Shown here piece after piece: positions 44,877-53,785 of a stretch of DNA of 64,000 nt. The stretch's first letter is position 1. Each line of letters opens with the position of its first letter. The notes below the pieces were generated by a model, which saw nothing but the letters and a program-made list of their open reading frames with translations, was not told the DNA's origin and made no database searches. This DNA comes from Sporosarcina sp. ANT_H38 (GTDB lineage: Bacteria > Bacillota > Bacilli > Bacillales_A > Planococcaceae): positions 638,478-702,477 of the forward strand of contig NZ_VOBC01000002.1 of the NCBI RefSeq assembly GCF_008369195.1, given 5' to 3'. A program made the position numbers and the translations under genes.

Positions 44877-45539
44877 TTATACGGATGCGCTATCTTTACT
44901 TTGTGAAGACTCATTAAAATTTATAAGAAAATGACAATGGTTTTCTCCATCAGCTTTACAACTTGTTCTTCTTATACTATTCGTCTTCAGTACTTCTTTA
45001 AACATATTCGTCTCACAATTACATGCTTGCTTAAACTTTTTAGATACCTCAAAAATAGGACAATTATGTTCAATTAATTCAAATATATTATGATCTATTT
45101 TAATTACATCGGCCATATAGCCTTTTTCAATTTGAATATTTTTTAGTGTCTCAACCATTTCATCGTTTGATACTATATTTTTCATATAGGGAGAGTAATT
45201 ATCAGCTAATCGCTTACTTCTCTTTTCAAATAGACGATCAATTATTTCGTCCCCTTGAATCTCCTGAAGGTCATTAAGAAAATCAACAGTAAGATTATCA
45301 TAACTTTTAGGGAAAAGTACATCCGCTTGCGGTGTTAATGAAAAAACTTGAATCGGTCGACCTAGGGGTTGCTTTACTTCAGAGATATGAATAAAAGAGT
45401 CTCTATCGAGGATATTCAGGTGTTTTCTGACAGCCATTTCTGTGATAGTTAATGCTTGGGCCATTTGATTGACAGTCATTTTAGTTTCTTTTTTCAATAA
45501 ATTAAGTAATTTTTCTTTTGTTGTTAAACGTGAATCCAT
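44877..45539 (-). CDS. Winged-helix regulator with cysteine-rich C-terminus (SufR-like)
   Basis: 220 aa. N-terminal DeoR/ArsR-type winged helix (TTKEKLLNLLKKETKMTVNQ, MAQALTITEMAVRKHLNILD, ISEVKQPLGRPIQVFSLT). The C-terminal domain has five cysteines: C-x12-C-x-C-x18-C-x7-C, including ACNCETNMF and SCKADGENHCHF. This arrangement resembles SufR-type regulators that hold an Fe-S cluster, so redox or iron sensing is inferred. The ATG at 45539 follows GGAGGTG by 8 nt. It may regulate sodA or neighbouring genes, but this is untested. Confidence 0.78.
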   Translation of the reverse strand: MDSRLTTKEKLLNLLKKETKMTVNQMAQALTITEMAVRKHLNILDRDSFIHISEVKQPLGRPIQVFSLTPQADVLFPKSYDNLTVDFLNDLQEIQGDEIIDRLFEKRSKRLADNYSPYMKNIVSNDEMVETLKNIQIEKGYMADVIKIDHNIFELIEHNCPIFEVSKKFKQACNCETNMFKEVLKTNSIRRTSCKADGENHCHFLINFNESSQSKDSASV

Positions 45540-45856
45540 CACTTTTTCACCTCCGGAGTCAAGTATCTTATGATAGCATGAATATTTCACAACTTATAGT
45601 ACATCGATTTCCCGCCGTAAAAAGGAGATTGTGTAGAAAAAGATAAAAAACCTCAGATGACAAGGAGTAATCCCAATCATCCGAGGTACGATAATCGTAT
45701 CCGCTGTTTCTTTTCATGTTCCCTAAAGAGCAAGTGCGGTTTGAAAGATGTATTTCGCGAAAACTCCCTATCAGAAATAAAAAACTGGGACTAGCCTCTT
45801 GTCAAATACCCAATAAGAGATAATCCCACTTCATTAGACTGCTGAATTGATAACAT

Positions 45857-46010
45857 TTACTTTGCGGTTTCCCGTCGAACAATCGGCACCACTTCTGTCG
45901 CCAACATTTCAATACCTTCGGCGACCTTGGAAAACGGCAAACCTCTATATAATGGGACATAACACGTGCACCAACATGTTCATTTAAATATTCAGCTAAT
46001 ATTTAATATC
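45857..46010 (-). pseudogene. C-terminal remnant of an LLM-class flavin oxidoreductase gene
   Basis: The minus strand gives AEYLNEHVGARVMSHYIE and, one frame over, GLPFSKVAEGIEMLATEVVP then IVRRETAK and a stop. This parallels the C terminus of the intact gene at 37997 (GVPFDKIMKNIELIATEILP). The rest of the gene is gone. Confidence 0.75.
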
Positions 46011-46247
46011 ACGCGTGTGACTCGTATAGGAATGTGAAAAATTATCGCTTCCTTCAGAAAGAGTTCTTTTGCTAGTCGAATATGCATTCCATCACCCTGA
46101 AATTTCTTTTTTTATTTCTCTTATACTCAATTCATTACTAGGGGGTAGTTACTTTGATTTACACTATGCACAAAGTAAAGCATCCTTTTCAATAGCTGGT
46201 TTTTCTGTTTCAATTTAAAAACCTCTAATTTAAAAAATCAAATTTCA

Positions 46248-46323
46248 TTGAATCAATTTCATAATTTAACAATCAACCTTAATATCCGAATAAGGTTGAT
46301 TTTCGCTTCAGGCGGACGCTTCC
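46248..46323. repeat. Dispersed intergenic repeat, copy 3 (diverged)
   Basis: ATCAATTTCATAATTTAACA and GGTTGATTTTCGCTTCAGGC then GGACGCTTCC match the pattern of 7151-7260 and 9133-9221. Confidence 0.6.
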
Positions 46324-46449
46324 ATATTAAAGGGAGGTGATTTCCCCTTTATTGTTCAGATCTACACTGTTAATGAATTGATAATGGTTGAAGGAACTGA
46401 TGAACAGTATGATTACAATACATCAATAGTAGATGAACTACTCAAAAGC

Positions 46450-46486
46450 CAAGTTCTAACACATCTCTAAAATGTGTTAGAACTTG
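46450..46486. terminator. 15-bp perfect hairpin
   Basis: CAAGTTCTAACACAT/ATGTGTTAGAACTTG with a 7-nt loop, 42 bp beyond the stop of the gene at 46528. No T-run follows on either strand, so a terminator role is only likely. Confidence 0.5.
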
Positions 46487-46527
46487 ACCTCCTATTAATC
46501 TTTTTACTTTTATCCATCTCTTGTTTA

Positions 46528-47145
46528 CTAGTCGCTCAAGGCAACAGACTGGTGGATAAATTCTTCATTGGCAATTGCCTGTAATAAGAAGTCGGCGACA
46601 TCTGCGCGTGAAATTGTACGGCCGCCTTTAGGAACCCCAATCGCATCTTTACGATATGTCCCTGTAAACGGTTTGTCATTGAGCCCTAATGGTCTTGCAA
46701 TAGTCCATTGTAAATCATTTTCTTTTAACACAGCCACTGCATTGTGATGATCGTCTAGCACATTTCCAAGCAATTTCATCGTAACTTTCCCGATAACACC
46801 TGGTATTTCTTTATCAATCCCTGCCGAAGCCATGTAAGCAATCGGCGACACCTGCTGTTCCTTCATACCCTGAACGATGTTTTGCGTCATTTCATGAAGT
46901 ACTGTTGTTTTTCGTAATCCAGTGTTCGTTCCAAGTGTTGAAATAACTGCGTCATTCCCAAGAATGGCTTTTTTCACAGCAGATGCATCTGTTACATCCC
47001 CCTGAACAATTAAAAGGTTCGGATTGGAAATGTTCAAGTTACTTGGGTTTCTTACGAATGCTGTGACCGTATGGTTATCAGAAAGCGCTTTCGTAACAAG
47101 CAACTTCCCCGTTTTCCCCGAGGCACCAAAAATAATAATTTTCAT
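46528..47145 (-). CDS. NAD(P)-binding oxidoreductase/epimerase-like protein
   Basis: 205 aa atypical SDR: the nucleotide loop IIFGASGKTGKLLVTKAL is at residues 3-20, then VTAFVRNPSNL and VQGDVTDASAV (adenine Asp), then YMASAGIDKEIPGV and WTIARPLGLNDKPFTGTYR. This is the pattern of the NAD(P)H-binding flavin reductase-like/NmrA-type group (YwnB-like). ACTTGGAGGG precedes the ATG. Substrate unknown. Confidence 0.85.
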   Translation of the reverse strand: MKIIIFGASGKTGKLLVTKALSDNHTVTAFVRNPSNLNISNPNLLIVQGDVTDASAVKKAILGNDAVISTLGTNTGLRKTTVLHEMTQNIVQGMKEQQVSPIAYMASAGIDKEIPGVIGKVTMKLLGNVLDDHHNAVAVLKENDLQWTIARPLGLNDKPFTGTYRKDAIGVPKGGRTISRADVADFLLQAIANEEFIHQSVALSD

Positions 47146-47470
47146 AAGTTCCCTCCAAGTTGAATCGGTTTACCATATTTAACTCGCAAACTAAATATAA
47201 CATTACTTTTGAAGTGCGACATCCTTCGAATTGGAATACTACTAATTACTTTCTGGAATGGAGTAATTATCGCTATACAAATCCCCCACCAACTTCATTG
47301 GTATTTGGTAACAGTCCCCCAAACAAACATGAATTCCATGTTTGTTTAAACTTTCACAGAAATAAACACTAATACCTATCCTAACTATGAATTTGGAAAC
47401 CCCCTTAATTTATGCGATAATCTAATGATAAGAACTACTGTTTTATCGCATGAATGAAAGAGGTGCTGTT
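47146..47470. other. Intergenic region before the truncated topB copy
   Basis: It contains a hairpin AAACAAACATG-aattc-CATGTTTGTTT (47322-47348) and, from 47405, a leader (TTTATGCGATAAT...AAGAACTA...ATCGCA) that is similar but not identical to the leader of the complete topB at 53722-53785. No gene is accepted. Confidence 0.6.
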
Positions 47471-47812
47471 GTGAAACCGGTCATCCTAGCCGAAAAGCCA
47501 AGCCAAGCGAAGGCATACGCAGACGCTTTTTCTGTGCGGCGACATGAAGGTTATTTGGAATTATTACCTTCTCCTATATTTTCAGAAGGTGCATATATTA
47601 CATGGGGCATCGGCCACCTTGTCGAATTGAAGGAACCGAAAGAGTACGATCCTAAATGGGCCAAATGGTCGCTTGCAAGTTTGCCCATTTTGCCGGAACG
47701 CTATGAGTTTCAGGTCGCAAAAGGAAAAACCAAGCAGTTCGCCATTGTAAAAAAGCTGATTAAAGGCACCGACACTGTCATTAACGCCTGTGACGTGGAC
47801 ATATCTCTATAA
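47471..47812 (+). pseudogene. topB: Truncated 5' copy of topB (DNA topoisomerase III)
   Basis: 110 codons (47471-47800) identical to the start of the complete gene at 53786 except for the start codon (GTG instead of ATG) and one synonymous change (AGC/AGT in the tenth to twelfth codon region). The frame then leaves homology after ...NACDVD and ends four codons later. It keeps the Toprim start (VILAEKPSQAKAYADAF) but no catalytic tyrosine. AGAGGTG precedes the GTG; an ATG at 47450 is less likely. Confidence 0.93.
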
Positions 47813-48105
47813 AGTAATATGTACACAATAAACAATTTTATCCTTATTAAGATACTACATAGATATCGCACTAAATAATAATTTGCACGTAAATAAAAAA
47901 TGCACATAATCAGATTTAACATCTGGGTTTATGTGCATTTTCAAGTTTCTTTCATCTTATTCATTTTTCAAATTATTGATTGACTGCTGAAACCCCTTTT
48001 TGTGTTTCACTTGAATATGAGGTTTAATTATAATACAATAGTATTGTTTGGAAATAAAAGGTGATGTTAATACTTTTAATAAATCCATTATAGAAGGAGA
48101 TAATT
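47801..48105. other. Left end of the AT-rich insert, with a terminator-like hairpin
   Basis: From 47801 homology to topB stops. A long hairpin (AATGCACATAA-TCAGA / TCTG-TTATGTGCATT) lies at 47898-47942, with T-rich sequence on both sides. Upstream of the importer operon there is a small dyad ACAATA-g-TATTGT near 48042. No gene is seen. Confidence 0.65.
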
Positions 48106-49134
48106 ATGATAAAGAGTAGAAGCCTAAACAGACTTTTAACAGTCATTTCAATAGTAGGCTTGTCATTAAGTATTGTAGGATGTTCAGCTAAAGATGATAA
48201 AAAAGATGAAAAGCCTGAAACTAAAACAGAGGCGAGTAATTTTAAACCAGTAGAGTTTACTTATTCAGATGGAGCAAAGGATTATAATGTAAAAGTTGAA
48301 ACACCAAGAGAAAGAGCCGTAACGTTATCACAATTTATGACTGAAATGTTACTTGCATTAGACTTAGAAGATAAAATGATCGGAACAGCTCTTTTAGATA
48401 ACCCAATACTCCCTGAGTTTGAAGACGCTTATAATAAAATACCTGAACTTAAAATTGGTGAAGGACATTCGGTAGCGAAAGAAGGATTTATGGCTTTGGG
48501 TGCCGATTTTGTAAGCGGCTGGGATTCATCTATCAGTGAACAAACAACAGGATCTCCAGATGAACTTATGGAAAAAGGTACAACTCCATTTATGGCGAAA
48601 TCATACGATCCAGATGCTACGGTTGAAACTGTATATGAAGATTTCGAGCTGTTAGGAAAGATATTCGGGGTTGAAGGTAAAGCAACTGAAGTAATCAATA
48701 CAATGAAAAGTGATATAAAATCAGTTACTGACAAATTAGGCGATATAAAAGAAGAAGAAAGAATCAAAATGATGGTATATGATTCAGGCGAAAATGATGC
48801 GATGGTAGTTGGGTCTGGTTTAGCTAATAACCTAATCACTTTAGCAGGTGGCAATAATATATTTGGAAAAGCTGCAACGAAGCCTTATATAAATGCATCT
48901 TGGGAAAGTATAGTAGCAGAAAATCCTGAAGTTATATTAATAACAGATTTCATGGCAGGACAACCAGTACAAGAAAAGATAGACTTTTTAAAATCGCATC
49001 CAGCACTTAAAGATGTTTCAGCGATAAAAAATGATAAACTTTACGTTGTAGAATTAGCCGATTTATCTCCAGGTATCAGAAATCCAAAGATTATAGAGCA
49101 AATGTATGGATACTTTTTTGGAGAGAGTAAGTAA
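48106..49134 (+). CDS. ABC transporter substrate-binding lipoprotein, FecB/BtuF type
   Basis: 342 aa extracellular receptor. The lipoprotein signal is LLTVISIVGLSLSIVGC (modified Cys near residue 26), followed by a charged linker (SAKDDKKDEKPETKTE) and a type III metal-chelate binding fold: AVTLSQFMTEMLLALDLEDK, MIGTALLDNP, ADFVSGWDSS, NLITLAGGNNIFG, NPEVILITDF. The cargo is an iron-siderophore, heme, cobalamin or other metal chelate. Its stop overlaps the permease start by 1 bp (TAATG). AGAAGGAG precedes the ATG. It is more AT-rich than topB on both sides. Confidence 0.88.
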   Translation: MIKSRSLNRLLTVISIVGLSLSIVGCSAKDDKKDEKPETKTEASNFKPVEFTYSDGAKDYNVKVETPRERAVTLSQFMTEMLLALDLEDKMIGTALLDNPILPEFEDAYNKIPELKIGEGHSVAKEGFMALGADFVSGWDSSISEQTTGSPDELMEKGTTPFMAKSYDPDATVETVYEDFELLGKIFGVEGKATEVINTMKSDIKSVTDKLGDIKEEERIKMMVYDSGENDAMVVGSGLANNLITLAGGNNIFGKAATKPYINASWESIVAENPEVILITDFMAGQPVQEKIDFLKSHPALKDVSAIKNDKLYVVELADLSPGIRNPKIIEQMYGYFFGESK

Positions 49135-50216
49135 TGGGGATATCAGTACAAGAACAAAGAAGCCTTTCTAAAAAGAAAGGTTTCTTATTTTGGGTTATAG
49201 CTTTAACTGTAATTTTGGCAGGAACCATAATTGGAGCTATAGCAATCGGTAGTACTTATATGGAACCTGGAGAAGTTTATAAAGTATTACTCAATAAATT
49301 AACTAATGGAGCTTTATTTGAAAATGCTGGCACGGTGATGACACAGAATATAATATGGGAAATACGATTACCCAGGGTATTATTAGGGGCATTATGTGGA
49401 GCTGGACTCGCCCTTTGTGGCGTACTTATGCAATCTATAACTAAAAATCCAATCGCAGAACCATATATACTTGGTATATCCTCAGGGGCATCTTCTGGAG
49501 CTGTGGCTGTCATCGTTCTAGGTGGAGTATCATCGATAGGTATTAATAGTATAAGTGCGGGTGCATTTGTTGGGGCAATGGTGTCAGGAATACTAGTATT
49601 TGTTATAGGTACTCAAATGGGGAAAACGACTTCTACTACAAGGCTAGTTCTTACAGGAATGGCTATATCAACAATATTTTCAGCACTTACAAACTTACTA
49701 ATCTATTCGGCCGATAATTCAAACCAAGCTAAAAATGCGTTATTTTGGACTGTTGGTAGTTTAGGGGGAGCTAAGTGGAGTGTATTATTATTTCCATTTA
49801 TAACACTAGTTATAGTTATGATAGTTGCATTTGTAATGTCAAAGTCATTAGATATATTACTTTTAGGTGATGATAGCGCCATTATACTTGGTATAAATGT
49901 GAAAATGATAAAATCTATAATATTAATATTAGCTACTTTACTTACCGCATCATTAGTTGCAATAACAGGTGCTATAGGATTTATAGGCCTTATTGTTCCT
50001 CATATATGCAGAACGCTAGCAGGAAGTGATCATAAAAAATTAATCGTTCTTTCTGCGTTAGTCGGAGCAATATTTTTAATAATATCAGATGTATTAGCAA
50101 GAGGACTTTTCCCACCAATAGAGATACCTATAGGTATTATCACTTCATTAGTTGGAGGACCATTTTTCTTATACTTAATTTCTAAAAAAAATTATGCTTT
50201 CGGAGGAAAAGAATAA
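49134..50216 (+). CDS. ABC transporter permease, FecCD family
   Basis: 360 aa with about nine to ten transmembrane segments. Family signatures: IIWEIRLPRVLLGALCGAGL (near residue 74), ALCGVLMQSITKNPIAEPYI, LGISSGASSGAV, and GFIGLIVPHICRTLAGSDHK near residue 285 (the ATPase-contact loop). It moves the metal chelate across the membrane with the adjacent ATPase. It overlaps both neighbours by 1 bp. Confidence 0.92.
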   Translation: MGISVQEQRSLSKKKGFLFWVIALTVILAGTIIGAIAIGSTYMEPGEVYKVLLNKLTNGALFENAGTVMTQNIIWEIRLPRVLLGALCGAGLALCGVLMQSITKNPIAEPYILGISSGASSGAVAVIVLGGVSSIGINSISAGAFVGAMVSGILVFVIGTQMGKTTSTTRLVLTGMAISTIFSALTNLLIYSADNSNQAKNALFWTVGSLGGAKWSVLLFPFITLVIVMIVAFVMSKSLDILLLGDDSAIILGINVKMIKSIILILATLLTASLVAITGAIGFIGLIVPHICRTLAGSDHKKLIVLSALVGAIFLIISDVLARGLFPPIEIPIGIITSLVGGPFFLYLISKKNYAFGGKE

Positions 50217-51052
50217 TGAAGAAGCTGCAGGTTAAAAATTTAAGGTTCAGTATAGATAAAAAGGAAATATTAAAAGGTATAACTTTTGATGTTCCGACAG
50301 GCAGTTTTGTAGGCGTTATCGGTCCAAATGGTTCAGGGAAATCAACTTTATTAAAAAACATATACAGATTATATAAACCCACTAGCGGCGAGGTGTTTTT
50401 AGATAATAAATTGTTATCTAAAATGAAAAATAAAGATTGTGCAAAAGAGATCGCCGTACTTGCGCAGGAAAGCGATTCTCAGTTTGACTTTACTGTAGAG
50501 CAGATTGTTAAAATGGGAAGATATCCATATAAATCAGCATTTGAAGATTACTCAAAAGAAGATTTGAAATTGGTTTCAGAAATGTTGAAAAAAGTAGGCC
50601 TAGATAATTATAGTGATCGGAGCTTTTCAAATTTATCAGGTGGAGAAAAACAAAGAACATTAATTGCAAGGGCCTTAGTTCAAGATACAGATTTTTTAAT
50701 ATTAGATGAGCCGACGAATCACCTAGATATTGGGTATCAAATTCAACTTATGGATTTAGTTAAAAGTCTTAATATTACTACGTTATCTGCGATACACGAT
50801 ATGAATATTGCTTCAATGTACTGTGATTATTTACTAGTCATGAAAGAAGGACAAATCATAAACTTTGGGACTGTTGAAGAAGTAATCTCTTCACAAATGT
50901 TAAAAGAAATATTTGGTGTAAATGCTCATGTGGGTATTAATCCTATCAATAAAAAGTTGCTGGTTTCATTTATGCATACCCATGTACATATAGATGGAGT
51001 AGGGCATGATCATGTTCATGAGGATGGATTCACGGGCGGACATTATCATTAA
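50216..51052 (+). CDS. ABC transporter ATPase, FecE/BtuD type, with histidine-rich tail
   Basis: 278 aa. Walker A GPNGSGKST near residue 38, Q-loop VLAQESDSQFDFTVEQIVKM, signature NLSGGEKQRTLIARALVQD near residue 142, Walker B FLILDEPTNHLDIG and H-loop SAIHDMNIA. The last 25 or so residues are unusual: MHTHVHIDGVGHDHVHEDGF then TGGHYH, eight histidines. This suggests metal sensing or storage and a transition metal as cargo. It is the last gene of the operon. Confidence 0.9.
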   Translation: MKKLQVKNLRFSIDKKEILKGITFDVPTGSFVGVIGPNGSGKSTLLKNIYRLYKPTSGEVFLDNKLLSKMKNKDCAKEIAVLAQESDSQFDFTVEQIVKMGRYPYKSAFEDYSKEDLKLVSEMLKKVGLDNYSDRSFSNLSGGEKQRTLIARALVQDTDFLILDEPTNHLDIGYQIQLMDLVKSLNITTLSAIHDMNIASMYCDYLLVMKEGQIINFGTVEEVISSQMLKEIFGVNAHVGINPINKKLLVSFMHTHVHIDGVGHDHVHEDGFTGGHYH

Positions 51053-51402
51053 CATGTTTACTTGTAAAATTGATTTTTTCCGTAAAAAGAGGAACTTTTT
51101 CAATTTGGTAAATATCATGATATTTATGTTATGGATTTACTTAGAAAAGATTAGGAAAACATTTCAGCTTAATTGCAGAGTAAAAGAGCAGACTGCTTTG
51201 TAAACTGTACCCTATGTAAAGGACATTTAAAAAAGCTAGGCAGACTTAAGTAGATGATCCCTGTATTCAACGAGGACACTGAAAAAGTCCAAATGGATAA
51301 CAAAAGCGATTGTGAGAACGGATTTCCGTTTCCACAATCGCTTTTTCTTTCATTTTTCTCATTATAGTATAATAAGAAAAACCTACTAGAGGTGGTGCGA
51401 CC

Positions 51403-52889
51403 ATGATTTCCAAACAAGAAACATTAAATTTAAGTCCATATATGGCATTGTATGAATTAATCATTCCGAAAGAAAATATGCTTCGGCAAATCAATGAACT
51501 CGTTGATTTTTCATTTATTTTAGACGAACTAAAATCAAAATATTGTTTGGATAATGGTCGAAATGCGATTCCACCAATTCGAATGTTTAAATATTTACTG
51601 TTAAAAGCGATTCATGACTTATCAGATACCGATCTTGTGGAGCGTTCAAAATACGATATGTCCTTCAAATATTTTTTAGATATGACACCTGAAGAGAATG
51701 TCATCGATTCAAGCTCTCTTACAAAATTCCGCCGTCTTCGCCTACAGGACATGAATTTATTAGACTTACTCATTGGCAAGACGGTTGAAATTGCGTTAGA
51801 GAAAGGTCTTATCACGAGTAAAACGATTATTGTCGATGCGACACATACAAAATCCCGTTATAATCAAAAATCACCGAAAGAATTTTTACAAGAAAAATCG
51901 AAAAATGTACGAAAAGCGGTCTATCAATTGGATGAAAATATGAAAGGGAAATTCCCAATAAAACCAACTTCTAATGAGGTAAGTGAAGAATTAAACTACT
52001 GCCGTCAGGTCGTTCAAGTGGTAGAAACACAATCAAAAGTAGCACAACTACCAGCTGTAAAAGAAAAGTTAAATGTATTGAAAGAAGTGATAGACGATTA
52101 TAATGTACAACTGAGCTATTCAAGTGATCCGGACGCACGTGTTGGACATAAATCAGCGGATTCATCTTTCTTTGGATTCAAAACACATATTGCGATGAGT
52201 GATGAACGTATTATTACAGCTGCGATTGTGACAACGGGTGAAAAAAGTGATGGACATTACCTTAAAGAATTAGTAAAGAAAAGTAAAGAAACGGGTATGG
52301 AAGTTGGTACTGTCATTGGAGATACCGCTTATTCTGGGAAAGAAAATTTACAATATGCTCAAGCAGAAGAGTTTCAATTGGTTTCGAAATTAAACCCAAA
52401 CATTACCGGAGAGACTTCACATCGAAAAGTAGTTTTTGAATTTAATAAAGATGCAGGCATGTATGTATGTATGTATGTATGTATGTATGTATGTATGTAT
52501 GTCCAGCAGGTCACATGGCTATTCGAAAAGCACGAACTGGAAAGAAAAATCAAGCAGCTAATCAAGCAGAAACATACTCATTTGATATAGAAAAATGTAA
52601 GGTATGCCCGATGCGTGAAGGGTGCTATAAAGAAGGAGCAAAAAGTAAAACATACTCTATCAGAGTTAAATCTACGGAACATAAGGAGCAAATTCGTCTT
52701 CAAGAAACGGATGAATTCAAGACCCTTTCGAAAAAACGTTATAAAATTGAAGCAAAAAATAGCAAAATTAAAAACCCACATGGTTATAAAACAGCAAAAT
52801 CAGTGGGTCTATTTGGTATGGAAATACAACGTGCAACAACGATATTTGCGGTGAATCTCAAACGGATATTAAAACTTCTAAACGAGTAA
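51403..52889 (+). pseudogene. IS1182-like transposase, out of frame at an (ATGT)11 tract
   Basis: The first part (51403-52502) has the N-terminal domain YMALYELIIPKENMLRQINE, then DLVERSKYDMSFKYFLDMTP and the DDE catalytic core (TIIVDATHTKSRY; SADSSFFGFKTHIAMSD; GTVIGDTAYSGKENL). The second part, in another frame, carries the cysteine motif CPAGH...CKVCPMREGC and the catalytic Glu region YKIEAKNSKIKNPHGYKTAK. With three ATGT units instead of eleven the protein reads GMYVCPAGH without interruption (about 490 aa, normal for the family). No other defect is visible. Confidence 0.9.
52459..52502. repeat. Tetranucleotide microsatellite (ATGT)11
   Basis: Eleven perfect copies of ATGT, 44 bp, inside the transposase coding region. 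Frame is kept only when the copy number is a multiple of three. Confidence 0.97.
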
Positions 52890-53785
52890 AAGTAAGAAAT
52901 AGACAAGGAAAGAAGGAACATTCTGTTCAAAATCGAACGGAATGTGCCTTCTTTTTGTCTGAAAAACCAAGAGTCATAAAAAACGTAAGTTTTTCAGTGT
53001 CCTCGTATTCAACAGGGGTCATCTTTTTTAAATCCCATTGATATCTATAGTGATTGTAGTAGGTCATGTAGTTCTTGATTTCCTTCTTTAACTCTTCTAA
53101 AGTATCACATGGCCTTATAGATGCCTCGTCCTTAAAATGTCCAAAGAATGAACTCCTGGGGAGCGTTGTCCCAACAGTTACCTCTTCTTGACATGGACTG
53201 GCCTAATTTATATTTCTTCACTAGCTTTTGGTAAATCGGACTAGTGTAATGTCCTCCTTAATCAGAGTGAATAAAGGCTCCTTCAGCCAACTTTACTTTC
53301 CGATTTTTCTTTAGCTTATTTAATGTATTGAGGGCTATATCGAGTGTGATTTGATCTGATACCTTGTATGCCAAAATTTCATTAGTGGAGGCATCTTTAA
53401 TTGATGATAAACATGCCTTTTTCAGATTGATTCATAAAAAGTTACTTAAATTCATCGATATATGTCATCCCTTTTACACTAATCGACTTAACATAAGGAT
53501 TTTTAGATAATAGGCTAATCCCTTTCTCTGTGAAAGTCTTTTTACTCATCTCAAACTCTCCTGTCCCATTCATCTTCAATTAATTTCACACAAAAAGACC
53601 CTATAGAGTAGACTCATTTTTAAGTGTCTACTCTATAAGGTGCAGTTTATTAACTGGGCTGCTCTTTTATTATTTACCTATGATTCCGTCACCATAGATA
53701 AAGATTAGTCATCTCCTCCCCCGTTTATGCGATAATACAACTACAAGAACTAACGTTTCATCGCAAAAAGAAAAGAGGTGCTATC

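Larger units (their letters stand above)
45591..46527. other. Gene-poor stretch with broken sequences
   Basis: About 0.9 kb without an intact gene. It holds hairpins (CCTCAGATGA / TCATCCGAGG at 45649-45687), the C-terminal remnant of an LLM oxidoreductase, a dispersed repeat copy and a 15-bp hairpin at 46450. It looks like a decaying former gene region. Confidence 0.6.
51271..53005 (+). mobile_element. IS1182-like insertion sequence with 7-bp target duplication
   Basis: 1735 bp. The terminal inverted repeat CGAGGACACTGAAAAA is at 51271 and its complement ends at 53005. The target TATTCAA is duplicated directly outside (51264-51270 and 53006-53012). A plus-strand transposase gene fills it. 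An internal hairpin (AAAGCGATTGTG / CACAATCGCTTT) lies just before the gene at 51301-51344. The insertion is inside an older IS3-family orfB. Confidence 0.9.
51236..53549 (-). pseudogene. IS3-family orfA/orfB remains (split by IS1182-like insertion)
   Basis: From ATG 53549: MSKKTFTEKGISLLSKNPYV, KSISVKGMTYIDEFK and a stop (orfA start). Then, out of frame, orfB pieces: SDQITLDIALNTLNKLKKNR, KVKLAEGAFIHSD, GGHYTSPIYQKLVKKYKLGQ, SMSRRGNCWDNAPQE, WDLKKMTPVEY. The last strand continues on the far side of the inserted element (51270 to 51236) as RDHLLKSA and a stop. This shows that the element at 51271-53005 jumped into it. Confidence 0.82.
51201..53649 (-). mobile_element. Decayed IS3-family element, interrupted by an IS1182-like element
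   Basis: Terminal inverted repeats can be matched: TAAACTGTACCCTATGTAAA at 51201 and, on the other strand at 53649, TAAACTGCACCTTATAGAGT. The minus-strand reading frames between them, with 51271-53005 removed, belong to an IS3-type orfA/orfB with a deletion between the two and several stops. No target duplication is evident. Confidence 0.78.

Noticed and set aside
47160-47372. 70-aa plus-strand frame
   Set aside because: Overlaps the leader of the oxidoreductase gene and a hairpin; no start site signal.
51403-52889. Two separate transposase proteins as in programmed frameshift elements
   Set aside because: The break coincides exactly with the ATGT expansion and IS1182-type transposases are single-frame; no slippery heptamer is present at the junction.
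47801-53649. Integrative element with its own integrase using topB as attachment site
   Set aside because: No integrase or recombinase other than the IS transposases lies between the two topB copies, and the 330-bp identity is much longer than a usual attachment core.
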